Source: an uncultured Spartobacteria bacterium
GTDB taxonomy: Bacteria; Verrucomicrobiota; Verrucomicrobiia; Chthoniobacterales; Chthoniobacteraceae
DNA length: 48,188 nt
NCBI GenBank assembly: GCA_903901425.1
Contig: CAIURC010000049.1
Location: forward strand, 1 to 48,188
Direction of reading: 5' to 3'
The translations under genes were made by a program, and so were the position numbers. The notes under the pieces are model-generated. The model was not told the origin of the DNA. It did not search any database and saw nothing but the letters and a program-made list of their open reading frames with translations. This document shows, piece after piece, positions 6,875-15,780 of this stretch (within the stretch, counting starts at the first letter, position 1; every line of letters starts with the position of its first letter).

Positions 6875-9800
6875 TCAGGGAACGCGGACGCCGCCAACAG
6901 GTTGCGACAGGCGAGGGGTGAGTTCGACGGTGAAACTCCCGCCGGTTTCTCCCCAGCCCAAACCGATGCCCTGTTTCTGGAACACCACCCCCTGCAGCGG
7001 GAGGCTGGACCGGACACCCGGGATCCGGAAACCCGCCCCAAAAGTCCCATCGGCGGTTTCAAACCGGAACCGGACGTCACTCACGTTCGGGGTGTTGGCT
7101 GGAACCAAGACCGCGTTTCCATCCAACCCGAGCTGGAGCACCCCCTCGAACCGGCCGCCGAGCACCGCCGAATCCAAATCCATGTCCACCGCGAGGCTGG
7201 GCAGGCCTCGCCCACCCTCAGGCGCAGACACCGGCAAGGCCGGTCCAAAAACGGTGTGCGGATTGGCCGGCTCCGGCCGACCCGCACGAGGCCTCACCGG
7301 CGCCACATAACGCGACCCGAGGACCACCGGACGGATCTCCTCCCGGAGCCCCGCACCTGCCGGAGGTAGAACCCAGAGCGAAAAATCGCTCACGACGTCC
7401 GCTCCGTTTTCTTGGCCGCCGAACTGGAGTCGGCCAGCAACGAAACCGTTCTGTCGATCGAACCCCTGATGAAACGGGACACGGCCTGAGGCCGAGAGTC
7501 GGCTCCCGCAGGAAACCGTGCCATACCTGAGCCGACCCACCAGAGTGACGCTCCCGTTGGGGGAGACGCGCAATGCACCGGTACCATTCAGGCTCCCGGC
7601 CAGCCCTCTCAGATCGTTACTCTGGCCCGGCCCCAAAGTCGGTTCCCTCAACCATGCCAGCGTGTATCGACCGTTGTCCGATCTGGGATCCAGAACCTCA
7701 GAAGGTACCCGCCGCATCCCCGGTGGCAATGCCTTGGCATCGCTGAACACGCACTTTTCCGCCGTGATTCTGGAGTACAAAGCGCGGGTCTCAACCGCCT
7801 TGAATTCGCCGCGCAGGACGGGCCGCTCGCCGTTCTCATCGACCCACAGGCCGAGGCCGCCGAGTGACTCCCGCTGCCCAGGGTGGATGACGCGCAGTTC
7901 TAAAGAGCCTCCCGCAAACAGGACAGTGCCATCCCTCTGAACGGTGCCGGTAAAAGGAACCTCGGCCCCCGCAATGCAGACGCGCCCGGAGAGGGCTCCG
8001 GAGGCAGACACCGTGGTGCTCAGGATTCCGGTTCCCCGGCTGAGTTCAAAGGGCCGGTAATCTGGGGAAGCAGCGCCGAACCCCTCGAGAGTCGCAGCGG
8101 GCTCCAGAAGGCCGTCATACGTTCCAGCCAAATCAGGCCGCTGGCGAACAAACCGGAACCGCCGGACCACAGGCTCGGACACCATCCCATCCCCGCCCGT
8201 AGCAGTCACCCGGACCTGATTCTGACCCGGCTCAGGGATCAGGGTAGCCATCCACGTGACACCCGTTCCGTCAGGCAGAGGGACCAGGCTCGCAGCCACC
8301 GGCATTTCACCGTTCAAAGCCACCTCCACCCGCTCCACTCCAGCCATATCCATGGCCGTGCCTTTAAACAGGACCGATTCCCCGGAAACCGTGGCTCCGC
8401 TGGCTGGAGTCACCACCGTCAGTTGCGGGGGTTGATCGTCGGCATTCAGGAAGGTCAACAGCGCACTGCTGGGTGCCCCCAGTACGGCCCCTCCCGCAGG
8501 CCCACTCAAGCGCACCTGAATCTTCAACCCGTTGGCCGGAACCCGAGCGGTTCCATGGAGCAGCAATTTGAAATACTTGGGCTCCACTTCGCCATCCTCC
8601 CACAGAAACATCCTGCTCTCGGGAGGAATCAGATAGTCCGGCCCCTCCACAGCCATGGCGCTCGCCGTTTCCAGCATCACCGCCACGCGGCCCACGCTTC
8701 CGGCACTCCGATACACCGGAATGGAAACCTCCTGCTCCACTGCCTGCGGCCGCAGAAACCGGTACACCGGCGCGCCAAAGGCCAGTACCCCGCGCGCATC
8801 TGGCGGATTCACCCGGATCCGCACCGTGTTCACCGGCCCGATCAGCGCTCCTCCCGTGGGGTTCTGCAGTCTCAAGTCGATCGTCCAACCCCGCGCTGGA
8901 ACGGCTTGCCCGGCGGCAAACCGGACCCGGACCAGCTTCGGTGCGACTTCCCGATCCTGCCAGAGCACTGGCCCCTGAGTTTCAAGGAAATAACTGCCCG
9001 CAGGAGCCGTCCCACCCGCCACGGCCACCTCCACTCCTGCCGACCCCACGGAGCCCTGATTCCGCACCACGGGCACTTCCACAAAGCGATCCACAGTCCC
9101 ACTGGACTGGATCTCGAGCTTCTCCGCACCGAAGTTCAACATGCCCGGATCCGCCTGAACCAGCGTCACCACCTGAAGGAGGTTTTCACCGGGAGCTGCA
9201 TCCTGGAAACCCTCGAGACCGAACCGCAACTGCTCGCCTCCAGGCCGGATCTGCACCCCGGCCTTGACGGCCACCAGATAGGTCTTGTCCAACAAATCTC
9301 CCGGTGCCCAGCGCAATTCAGCCGGAGCCGGAAGGGTCCGGAAGGCGCTCTCCGGAAGCGTGCTGGAAATCGGAACGATCCGCACCGCGCCCCCGGACTC
9401 CCCGCCCCCGAAACGGCGCACGGTGACTGCGAACAGGAGTTCACCGGGAAACTTTGGCTGCCGGATCCCCTGCGAAGTGAATCCGATCTGATCCACCACA
9501 CGAATCCGGGCGGACTCGGAAACCACGACTCCCACCACGTTGCGAACCGACACCGCGTAATCCCCTTCCGCGGACTCGGTGAGCGGATTGAAAACCAGAA
9601 CGGAACCGGTGGCTCCGTCCATTCGCACCCCATTTCTGGACCATTGGTACTCCAGAGGTCCGGTTCCGGAAGCTTCCACCCGGAGTTCATAGGATTGGCC
9701 CGGCATCAACACGGCGCCCACGGGCTGGGTGCTGATGCTCACAGGATCATTCACCTCCAACCCAGCCCAATCGCTGGTCTTGCGGGCAAACTCGTTGAAC

Positions 9801-12800
9801 ACGGCTACCCAATAATCGCCCTGATCCCCTTCGGCCACCGCAGGCAGCACCAGACTGGGCCGGATCTGATCAGGAAGAGGTTCGCCATTTTTGTACCACT
9901 GGTACTGTAGAGTCCCCATTCCCTCTGCACGCACCGCGAACGTGACTGGGGTCCCAGGGTTCACGGTCTGAGACTCGGGTTGCTCAAGGATCTCGAGGAT
10001 CGGATCCACCGTCACCGTGAATGGACTTGAAGTGGCAACGCCCGCCGGGTTTGTCACCTCCACACGGTACTCCCCGCGGTGCGCATATGAAACCTGCGGG
10101 ACTGTGTAGCCGGGAGAGGTCGCGCCCCGGATCGGCTCTCCATCCTTGGTCCAGCGATAGGTAAAGGGACGTGTTCCCTGCGCAGAGGCCCTGAGGGTCA
10201 ATGCACGCCCTTCCGAAACGCGCCCGCCCACCGGGCTCGAGTCCACCGTCACCGCGGAGGGTGTCACCCACTGGAAAACAACGGGCTGGCTCTCCGAAAC
10301 AATCCCCCCATCCGAGACGGCCCGAAGCTGGATAGCCCGGTACCCTTGGGGAAAAACTACCTCTCCATTCCAAACCCCAGACACAAAGTTGGACGTGACG
10401 GCCGGGGTCACAGCGACCTCCACACCCAGACGGAGATTGGGAGCTTCAAAAACGCGGCCCGCCCCTGGGGTGTTGCCAGTCCACTCCAAGGGATCTCCAA
10501 AGGACATGGTCCGCGTTATGCTCGGCCGCCGTCTCGTGCCGTCAGTCGAGCACGCCACGACTGCCCCGCGCGACTGGGGTTCCGCACTCTTGAAGCTGAA
10601 ATCCACCATCAGGTTGCTCACTCCGTTATACTCAAACGGAACTTGGAACTGGAAGGGGATCCAACCCGGGGTCGAGATCGTCGTGTCCTGCTGGAAAACC
10701 GTGACCCACCCATCGGTTTCCCAGACCACCGGCTCCACAAGCTCCGTATGCCGCATCCGGATCGTCCATCGGCCCACGGTACCGGGAGGGGGCGAGATAA
10801 AGTTCAATGCCAGTGAATGGATTTTTACCGGGCCGCCCACCTGGCCCGCTGTGTAAACACACTGGGTTCTCTGAACAGGCCACCATGTGTTCAAGGGAAA
10901 TGTGGAACTGCTCCTGGATGGGGTGCCCGGAGCCACAGAAACGTCCTGCTGCACACGGCCCGACAACCGGACTGAACCCGAAAAGCCCTCCACCCGGTTG
11001 TTGGCCTCATCCAGAGCCTCCAGCCTCACCGCCGCCCCCTGCTCAGGACGCTGCTCTCCCTCCGGCAAAGTCCACCCAAAGTGGTCCAAAACCCCGCCCC
11101 CCACATCGAAGGTGTTGGTCTGCGCCGACAACCCGCCCGGTCCCGCGAAACGCACAGAAACCCCAGTGTCCGAATTGTTCACCACCACGCTCCCACTCCA
11201 CACTCCCGCGGTGAAACTACCGCTCCCCATCCGCGTGACCGACTGAGTTCCCGACGCACCCACCGCCGATACCTCGAAGGGGGAATTGTAAGCACTCGCC
11301 ACCGCCCCGTTCGTGTCCAAGGCTGTCACCGTGATGGGAATCGGCACCCCGCGAATCTGGCGCGCCCCTACCGGCGAGACGGTGAATCTGTAGATGTCAT
11401 CGTCCAGAACAAGCACGTTGCGCTGAGCCGATTCAAAACCCGCTGCAGAGGCCGTAACCCCCACAGTGACAGGACCATCGGTGACATTGTTGTCCCTGGC
11501 GCTCAGAACAAGAGTCGCAGCCGTGGCTCCCGCGGGGATCGTGACCGATTGCGGCACCGAAAGGCGCTCAGAATTGGCCGAATTGAGCGACACAGTCAGG
11601 TCCTCGCGGAGCGTCCCGGAAATCGAAACACCCACAGACAGACTGCTCCCCTCTGAGATCTGCTGCGGAAAGCCTGTAAACGTGAGTTGTCGGCTTTCAT
11701 TGTCCAGAGCTGAAATGCTGGCCGTCCCATCCTGCCAGCCCCACACACTGGCGCGCACCCCACTCACCACAGATCCATCAATCCGGATGTCGTTCACCGC
11801 CCGGATCGGAAACTGCGCGGACTGCGCGCCTTGGGGCACTGTCACGGTGGCGGGGACCCAGACATCCTCCGGCACAGTGGCCACCAAGCTCACCTGAAGA
11901 GCCACCTCCGCAGGCACGCTCAGCATCAGAGTACCCTGCCCGTCCGCCCCCCCTTCCTGCAGCGTTTCCGGCAATCGCATGGAAAGGCTGCCCCCGGCCT
12001 CGTTGTCCCGCACAGCCACCACGGCCGCTGCGCCCCGGCCCCCTGGAACGCTGGCCTGCAGAATCACTCCCGTCTCTCCGTCCACCCGTTGATTCTCCAA
12101 AACCTTCAGATCAAAGACCACAGACCGGTTCCCCACAGGGATTGTCACCTGGTCGGGTACCTGCAGGCGTTCCGGAGCCGAAGAAGCGAGGGTCACCCCG
12201 GTATCAGCCAATGCTGGCTGACTGAGGTTCACCCGGGCTGAAACCCAGCCGTCCCCTTCGGAAACCGAAACCGGCACCTCCCATCCCAGCACCTGTTCGT
12301 CCGGAGATTCGAGGCTGTACCGGCTAAAATCGCTTTTTACAAAACCACTCGGGATACCGCCTCCCCGAGACAACCCAATCAACCCGCCAACCGCATCCAC
12401 TCCCAGGCAGGTGATCCGGATCCGGCCGTCCTGATAAAGCTCCACCTGAAAACTGTTCCTTCCCGCCCTTCCATACTCACCCATCTCCTGCCAAGTCACC
12501 GACACCCGGTCCGTCCATGCTTTCCACGACACCACCGAACCCTCCACCGGAATCAGGTCACAGAACACCCCGGACACCCTCGGTTGCGCAAAATGGGCCC
12601 CGTAGGATTCCACATACCCAGTGTCGCTTCCGGCAAACGTCAGGTACCCGTTGCTCCCCACATAGATTTGACCGTAGGGACTCCCGTATACGCTGGCGGT
12701 CCTCCCGGCCGGAAGCGAGACCCGTACACTGGTGTCGTCCGTCATCGGCAACACCGTGCCTCCCGCCGGATCCGAAGGAAACTGCTGCACCACCGTCCGC

Positions 12801-15436
12801 TCCACCCGGTAAAAGGACGACGAACCGTCCGGCACAAACATCCAACTCTGAAAATCCGTGTCATTGGCCGAGCCGGCTCCAAACGCCTCGGTGTAGGCAT
12901 CCCGGTTCCCCACGGAAAGAGACACGTTTCTGAGGATCTCGACGCCGGAACCCAAATTTTTGAATCCGACTTGTCCGGAATAACTCCCACTGGGAAGCGT
13001 GGCGGATTCGGGCCTCAAACCCAGCACCACCTCCGTGCTCCCCCCGGGCGCCAACACTCCTCCCACAGGGGACACTGCCAGCCAGGAGGCCGCACTCGCT
13101 GCGGTCCATCGGAGTTCATTTTGCGCATCCAGATTATTGAGCACAAACCGTTGCGATGCCGTCTGGGCACGCGTGGGGGGTTGGATCTGGAACGTTACCC
13201 CTTCCAACGGTGTCACCCGCAGGGAATCCGGCAGGTCAAACGCCTCAACAACCCCCGTCGACGTCGAACTGGCCGGCACCCGTGCGCTGGCTCCCATCCC
13301 ACGCTTGGCAAACCCGCGCCAGAGTTCCCTCTGATTTGCCCCCCGGGTCAGGTTCAGGTCTGCTTGAAGAATAGCGTCCCGGGCCTGGAGGAAGGTCGGG
13401 TTGACCGGGCTGAGCTTCATTCCATCGGTCACCAGTTGAAGCATCAACTCGTTTCCCACTTGCCAGCCGTGCTTGGCAATCAGGTTGGCCCGAGCTTCCC
13501 ACAGTGTCACACACCACACTTCCCCCATGTAATGGACCTGAGCCCGCCCCCCCTGGGTAGGGTCAATCTGCTTGAGGGTATGCGGATTTTTGGCCAGATC
13601 GGTGGTGTAGGGATACGTCCGGATCCCGCGGTAATAGTTGCCCGTCAGGTACCCCCCGGCCGCATAATTCCCCCCCGGTTCGTCCCCGGGTTCGCTCAGC
13701 AGGCTCAACCCGTAGAAATCAGACCATCCCTCCCCCATCCCCGCCGATTGCAGGGCGTTGATTCCGACTCCGCCTCCGACCAACCGGTTGCTGAGCCCGT
13801 GAGTGTACTCATGGAAAACCACCTCCGCATCCAGGGAAGAATCCCGGCCCGGCGTTGTTGTGGTAAACACATACATTTGCATCCGACCCGAAAAACCATC
13901 GCGGGGTGTGGAAAAATTGGCGTTGTTGGTTCCACCGCCGTCCTGCACATCTGCCAGCACGGCATCCAGTCCCGAACCGCCCCGGCCAAAATTGTCCTGC
14001 TGGAAATTGCCCGCCGTCTCCGTGAATCCGAGCGAGTACAGGCGGTCATGATACCAGTTGCACAGGTAAAAAAGCGTCGTCATTGCCGCCTCGCGGTACT
14101 GGGCGGGCTCCTGATCCAGCGCCATCGGAAAATCAAAAACCCGGTCCTGACTAACCGCATGCGGCCCCACCCCGTACCCGGGGTTGGCATTCGAAAGATC
14201 CAGATGCACGTCGACATTGTTCCCCGCTGTCCTGCTCACCCCCTCCGGAATCCATCCCTGCGGCGAGGCCGTAAGATCCAGCGCCTCCCATGTCACCACA
14301 GACCGCGGCTGTTGCGGTGGCTGCGTAGTCTGCGGAGTCGCATGCCCCGGGGACATCGGCTGCGGACTGTCCAGCGGTTTCCGCGTTTCCGGGTTCACAT
14401 GCACCCGGTAACTGGCCGGACTCAGGTCGCTCGTCAGAGAGGTGCGGATCAGCAAATCCCCAGATTCCGCATGCACCGCCGCCCGGAACATCTCTTCCCG
14501 GCTCATCCAGGTCACTTCCCAGGCCAAAACCAGACGCTTGGACCCCATCGGCACCCACACCAACTCCGCCCGCGCATCCGACACCTTCTCCCCCTCCAAC
14601 TCCTGCATCCTCCGCGCTCCAACCGCCTCTGGCTTGACCCAGACTTCCGCCGCACTGATCCCCTCGCCCACTCCCGCCGAAGCCAACTCCAACGCACGCG
14701 CCACAGTCACCGGCGGCTTGCGCTTCAATGCCTCCCGCTGCCCGGCATTCATCCCGGTCGCAGCTGCAGGGTCCTTCAGAAAATGGCTACCCACCCCCAG
14801 AAGTTCCCCCCGCGATGTCAGGTTCGCCCGGAAAACTGTGTCGTAAAGCGGCACCCCGTCCAGCTCCTGCTGCCATACCAGGGTCCGCAACCCGCTCCCG
14901 GCGGTCACGTCCTCCCGCGCCAGTAGCACTCCATTCTCCAAAACCTCGGAACCATATCCGAACAATTCACGGTTCTCATCCAAGAAGCGGCGCAGCCCAC
15001 CCTCCTTCTGCCCTTCCTCTGGCCCCGTCAAAAAACTGCCCGCCGCCATCACATGGCTCGCAGCACCCGAAACCGGATCAAACTGCACATCCACCCCGGG
15101 AACCTTTCTGCGCAGCGCCTCCACGGCACGCTCTTGGACTGGTGTTGCCGACCATACGCCTCCCCCACGGACATCCAAATTCGGCAGATGCTTTTCATGG
15201 TCATGCCCGTCCCCATGTTCAGAAGGCGCACCCTGCGCATCAACCAACACGGGTTGACCCGGGCTGAAGCCCGGACCGCGATCCGGTTCAGGGGAGCGGT
15301 TGCCGGAATTGTTTTCCACCGCCAGCGTGTTTTGAAACCCGGAACGGGATCCGGAAGGGATGCCGCGGAACAGGAACCACGCCAGACACACCAGCAGAAG
15401 GCCAGCAATCAGAAACTTCAAATTTGCGGGGCGCAT
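6875..15436 (-). CDS. Giant secreted M36 (fungalysin-type) metalloprotease with multidomain tail
   Basis: A 2853-residue exported enzyme. Residues 1-27 form a signal peptide or anchor. A propeptide (FTP/PepSY-like, about 95-330) precedes the M36 catalytic domain (about 340-735). The zinc site is HEYTH (H542, E543, H546) with E569 in GMGEGWSDF as third ligand. After it come a BACON-like domain (about 738-845), a nidogen-like region (about 900-1045), three Calx-beta-like repeats of about 95 residues (1055-1347), three Ig-like domains (about 1727-1982), Calx-beta-like strands (about 1990-2330), a Bacterial-Ig-like domain (2336-2430) and a C-terminal region (2437-2843) that resembles the end of the product of 26563-32820. 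Purine-rich AAAGAGAGAG precedes the ATG. Family members are secreted proteases cleaving extracellular protein; most are under 1000 residues, so the tail is unusually long. Confidence 0.92.
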   Translation of the reverse strand: MRPANLKFLIAGLLLVCLAWFLFRGIPSGSRSGFQNTLAVENNSGNRSPEPDRGPGFSPGQPVLVDAQGAPSEHGDGHDHEKHLPNLDVRGGGVWSATPVQERAVEALRRKVPGVDVQFDPVSGAASHVMAAGSFLTGPEEGQKEGGLRRFLDENRELFGYGSEVLENGVLLAREDVTAGSGLRTLVWQQELDGVPLYDTVFRANLTSRGELLGVGSHFLKDPAAATGMNAGQREALKRKPPVTVARALELASAGVGEGISAAEVWVKPEAVGARRMQELEGEKVSDARAELVWVPMGSKRLVLAWEVTWMSREEMFRAAVHAESGDLLIRTSLTSDLSPASYRVHVNPETRKPLDSPQPMSPGHATPQTTQPPQQPRSVVTWEALDLTASPQGWIPEGVSRTAGNNVDVHLDLSNANPGYGVGPHAVSQDRVFDFPMALDQEPAQYREAAMTTLFYLCNWYHDRLYSLGFTETAGNFQQDNFGRGGSGLDAVLADVQDGGGTNNANFSTPRDGFSGRMQMYVFTTTTPGRDSSLDAEVVFHEYTHGLSNRLVGGGVGINALQSAGMGEGWSDFYGLSLLSEPGDEPGGNYAAGGYLTGNYYRGIRTYPYTTDLAKNPHTLKQIDPTQGGRAQVHYMGEVWCVTLWEARANLIAKHGWQVGNELMLQLVTDGMKLSPVNPTFLQARDAILQADLNLTRGANQRELWRGFAKRGMGASARVPASSTSTGVVEAFDLPDSLRVTPLEGVTFQIQPPTRAQTASQRFVLNNLDAQNELRWTAASAASWLAVSPVGGVLAPGGSTEVVLGLRPESATLPSGSYSGQVGFKNLGSGVEILRNVSLSVGNRDAYTEAFGAGSANDTDFQSWMFVPDGSSSFYRVERTVVQQFPSDPAGGTVLPMTDDTSVRVSLPAGRTASVYGSPYGQIYVGSNGYLTFAGSDTGYVESYGAHFAQPRVSGVFCDLIPVEGSVVSWKAWTDRVSVTWQEMGEYGRAGRNSFQVELYQDGRIRITCLGVDAVGGLIGLSRGGGIPSGFVKSDFSRYSLESPDEQVLGWEVPVSVSEGDGWVSARVNLSQPALADTGVTLASSAPERLQVPDQVTIPVGNRSVVFDLKVLENQRVDGETGVILQASVPGGRGAAAVVAVRDNEAGGSLSMRLPETLQEGGADGQGTLMLSVPAEVALQVSLVATVPEDVWVPATVTVPQGAQSAQFPIRAVNDIRIDGSVVSGVRASVWGWQDGTASISALDNESRQLTFTGFPQQISEGSSLSVGVSISGTLREDLTVSLNSANSERLSVPQSVTIPAGATAATLVLSARDNNVTDGPVTVGVTASAAGFESAQRNVLVLDDDIYRFTVSPVGARQIRGVPIPITVTALDTNGAVASAYNSPFEVSAVGASGTQSVTRMGSGSFTAGVWSGSVVVNNSDTGVSVRFAGPGGLSAQTNTFDVGGGVLDHFGWTLPEGEQRPEQGAAVRLEALDEANNRVEGFSGSVRLSGRVQQDVSVAPGTPSRSSSTFPLNTWWPVQRTQCVYTAGQVGGPVKIHSLALNFISPPPGTVGRWTIRMRHTELVEPVVWETDGWVTVFQQDTTISTPGWIPFQFQVPFEYNGVSNLMVDFSFKSAEPQSRGAVVACSTDGTRRRPSITRTMSFGDPLEWTGNTPGAGRVFEAPNLRLGVEVAVTPAVTSNFVSGVWNGEVVFPQGYRAIQLRAVSDGGIVSESQPVVFQWVTPSAVTVDSSPVGGRVSEGRALTLRASAQGTRPFTYRWTKDGEPIRGATSPGYTVPQVSYAHRGEYRVEVTNPAGVATSSPFTVTVDPILEILEQPESQTVNPGTPVTFAVRAEGMGTLQYQWYKNGEPLPDQIRPSLVLPAVAEGDQGDYWVAVFNEFARKTSDWAGLEVNDPVSISTQPVGAVLMPGQSYELRVEASGTGPLEYQWSRNGVRMDGATGSVLVFNPLTESAEGDYAVSVRNVVGVVVSESARIRVVDQIGFTSQGIRQPKFPGELLFAVTVRRFGGGESGGAVRIVPISSTLPESAFRTLPAPAELRWAPGDLLDKTYLVAVKAGVQIRPGGEQLRFGLEGFQDAAPGENLLQVVTLVQADPGMLNFGAEKLEIQSSGTVDRFVEVPVVRNQGSVGSAGVEVAVAGGTAPAGSYFLETQGPVLWQDREVAPKLVRVRFAAGQAVPARGWTIDLRLQNPTGGALIGPVNTVRIRVNPPDARGVLAFGAPVYRFLRPQAVEQEVSIPVYRSAGSVGRVAVMLETASAMAVEGPDYLIPPESRMFLWEDGEVEPKYFKLLLHGTARVPANGLKIQVRLSGPAGGAVLGAPSSALLTFLNADDQPPQLTVVTPASGATVSGESVLFKGTAMDMAGVERVEVALNGEMPVAASLVPLPDGTGVTWMATLIPEPGQNQVRVTATGGDGMVSEPVVRRFRFVRQRPDLAGTYDGLLEPAATLEGFGAASPDYRPFELSRGTGILSTTVSASGALSGRVCIAGAEVPFTGTVQRDGTVLFAGGSLELRVIHPGQRESLGGLGLWVDENGERPVLRGEFKAVETRALYSRITAEKCVFSDAKALPPGMRRVPSEVLDPRSDNGRYTLAWLREPTLGPGQSNDLRGLAGSLNGTGALRVSPNGSVTLVGRLRYGTVSCGSRLSASGRVPFHQGFDRQNGFVAGRLQFGGQENGADVVSDFSLWVLPPAGAGLREEIRPVVLGSRYVAPVRPRAGRPEPANPHTVFGPALPVSAPEGGRGLPSLAVDMDLDSAVLGGRFEGVLQLGLDGNAVLVPANTPNVSDVRFRFETADGTFGAGFRIPGVRSSLPLQGVVFQKQGIGLGWGETGGSFTVELTPRLSQPVGGVRVP
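11396..12274 (-). repeat. Three Calx-beta-like protein repeats in the M36 protease
   Basis: Residues 1055-1146, 1150-1247 and 1250-1347 share the same plan: a strand of the SEGxxxSVxVSL kind, a PxxVTIPxG turn, strands xxFxxxAxxNxxxDG, and a final acidic DNE/DDD. This is the Calx-beta-like repeat common in extracellular proteins of PVC bacteria. Acidic ends suggest calcium binding, which is an inference. Confidence 0.7.
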
Positions 15437-15780
15437 GACTCTCTCTTTGTAAGTTAATTTTTTTATTTGCCGAGCTTCTTTTCAGACCGCCAGGCCCCGC
15501 GCCGGGAAGCATCGGGCATTCGGCCTCGGAGGAATCCCCCCAACTGAACAGGGCTGATAATATTCCCATTAATAAAATTCGCAATGTAAATACATGGTGG
15601 TTTCAAACCCCTCATCCAGACACTCCTTCCCCGCCTTCACTCCACAGTCCGACCGCCGCCCAATCCGGAATTCCCGAGAATCCGTACCGCAAATCGCACC
15701 GTCTCCCCCGGTTGTCCCGTTCCCATTCTCCCACCCAGAATCGCCTTGACCGACCCGCAGTCCGCCGCACCATCGGGACT
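15437..15780. promoter_or_regulatory. Divergent intergenic region, AT-rich
   Basis: This gap separates the start of the giant protease (minus) from the start of the kinase (plus). It is much more AT-rich than its surroundings, with runs such as AATTTTTTTATTTG near 15457-15470 and TGATAATATTCCCATTAATAA near 15553-15573. Both genes probably have their promoters here. I could not assign exact -35/-10 pairs. No hairpin or third gene was seen. Confidence 0.5.

Noticed and set aside
8423-9910. Long plus-strand frame (495 residues) opposite the protease gene
   Set aside because: Shadow of the minus-strand M36 gene, which carries clear domain motifs; the plus translation is His/Pro/Arg-rich with no motif.
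12584-14926. 780-residue plus-strand frame opposite the protease catalytic domain
   Set aside because: It lies opposite the HEYTH-containing frame; its composition is that of an antisense shadow and it has no ribosome site.
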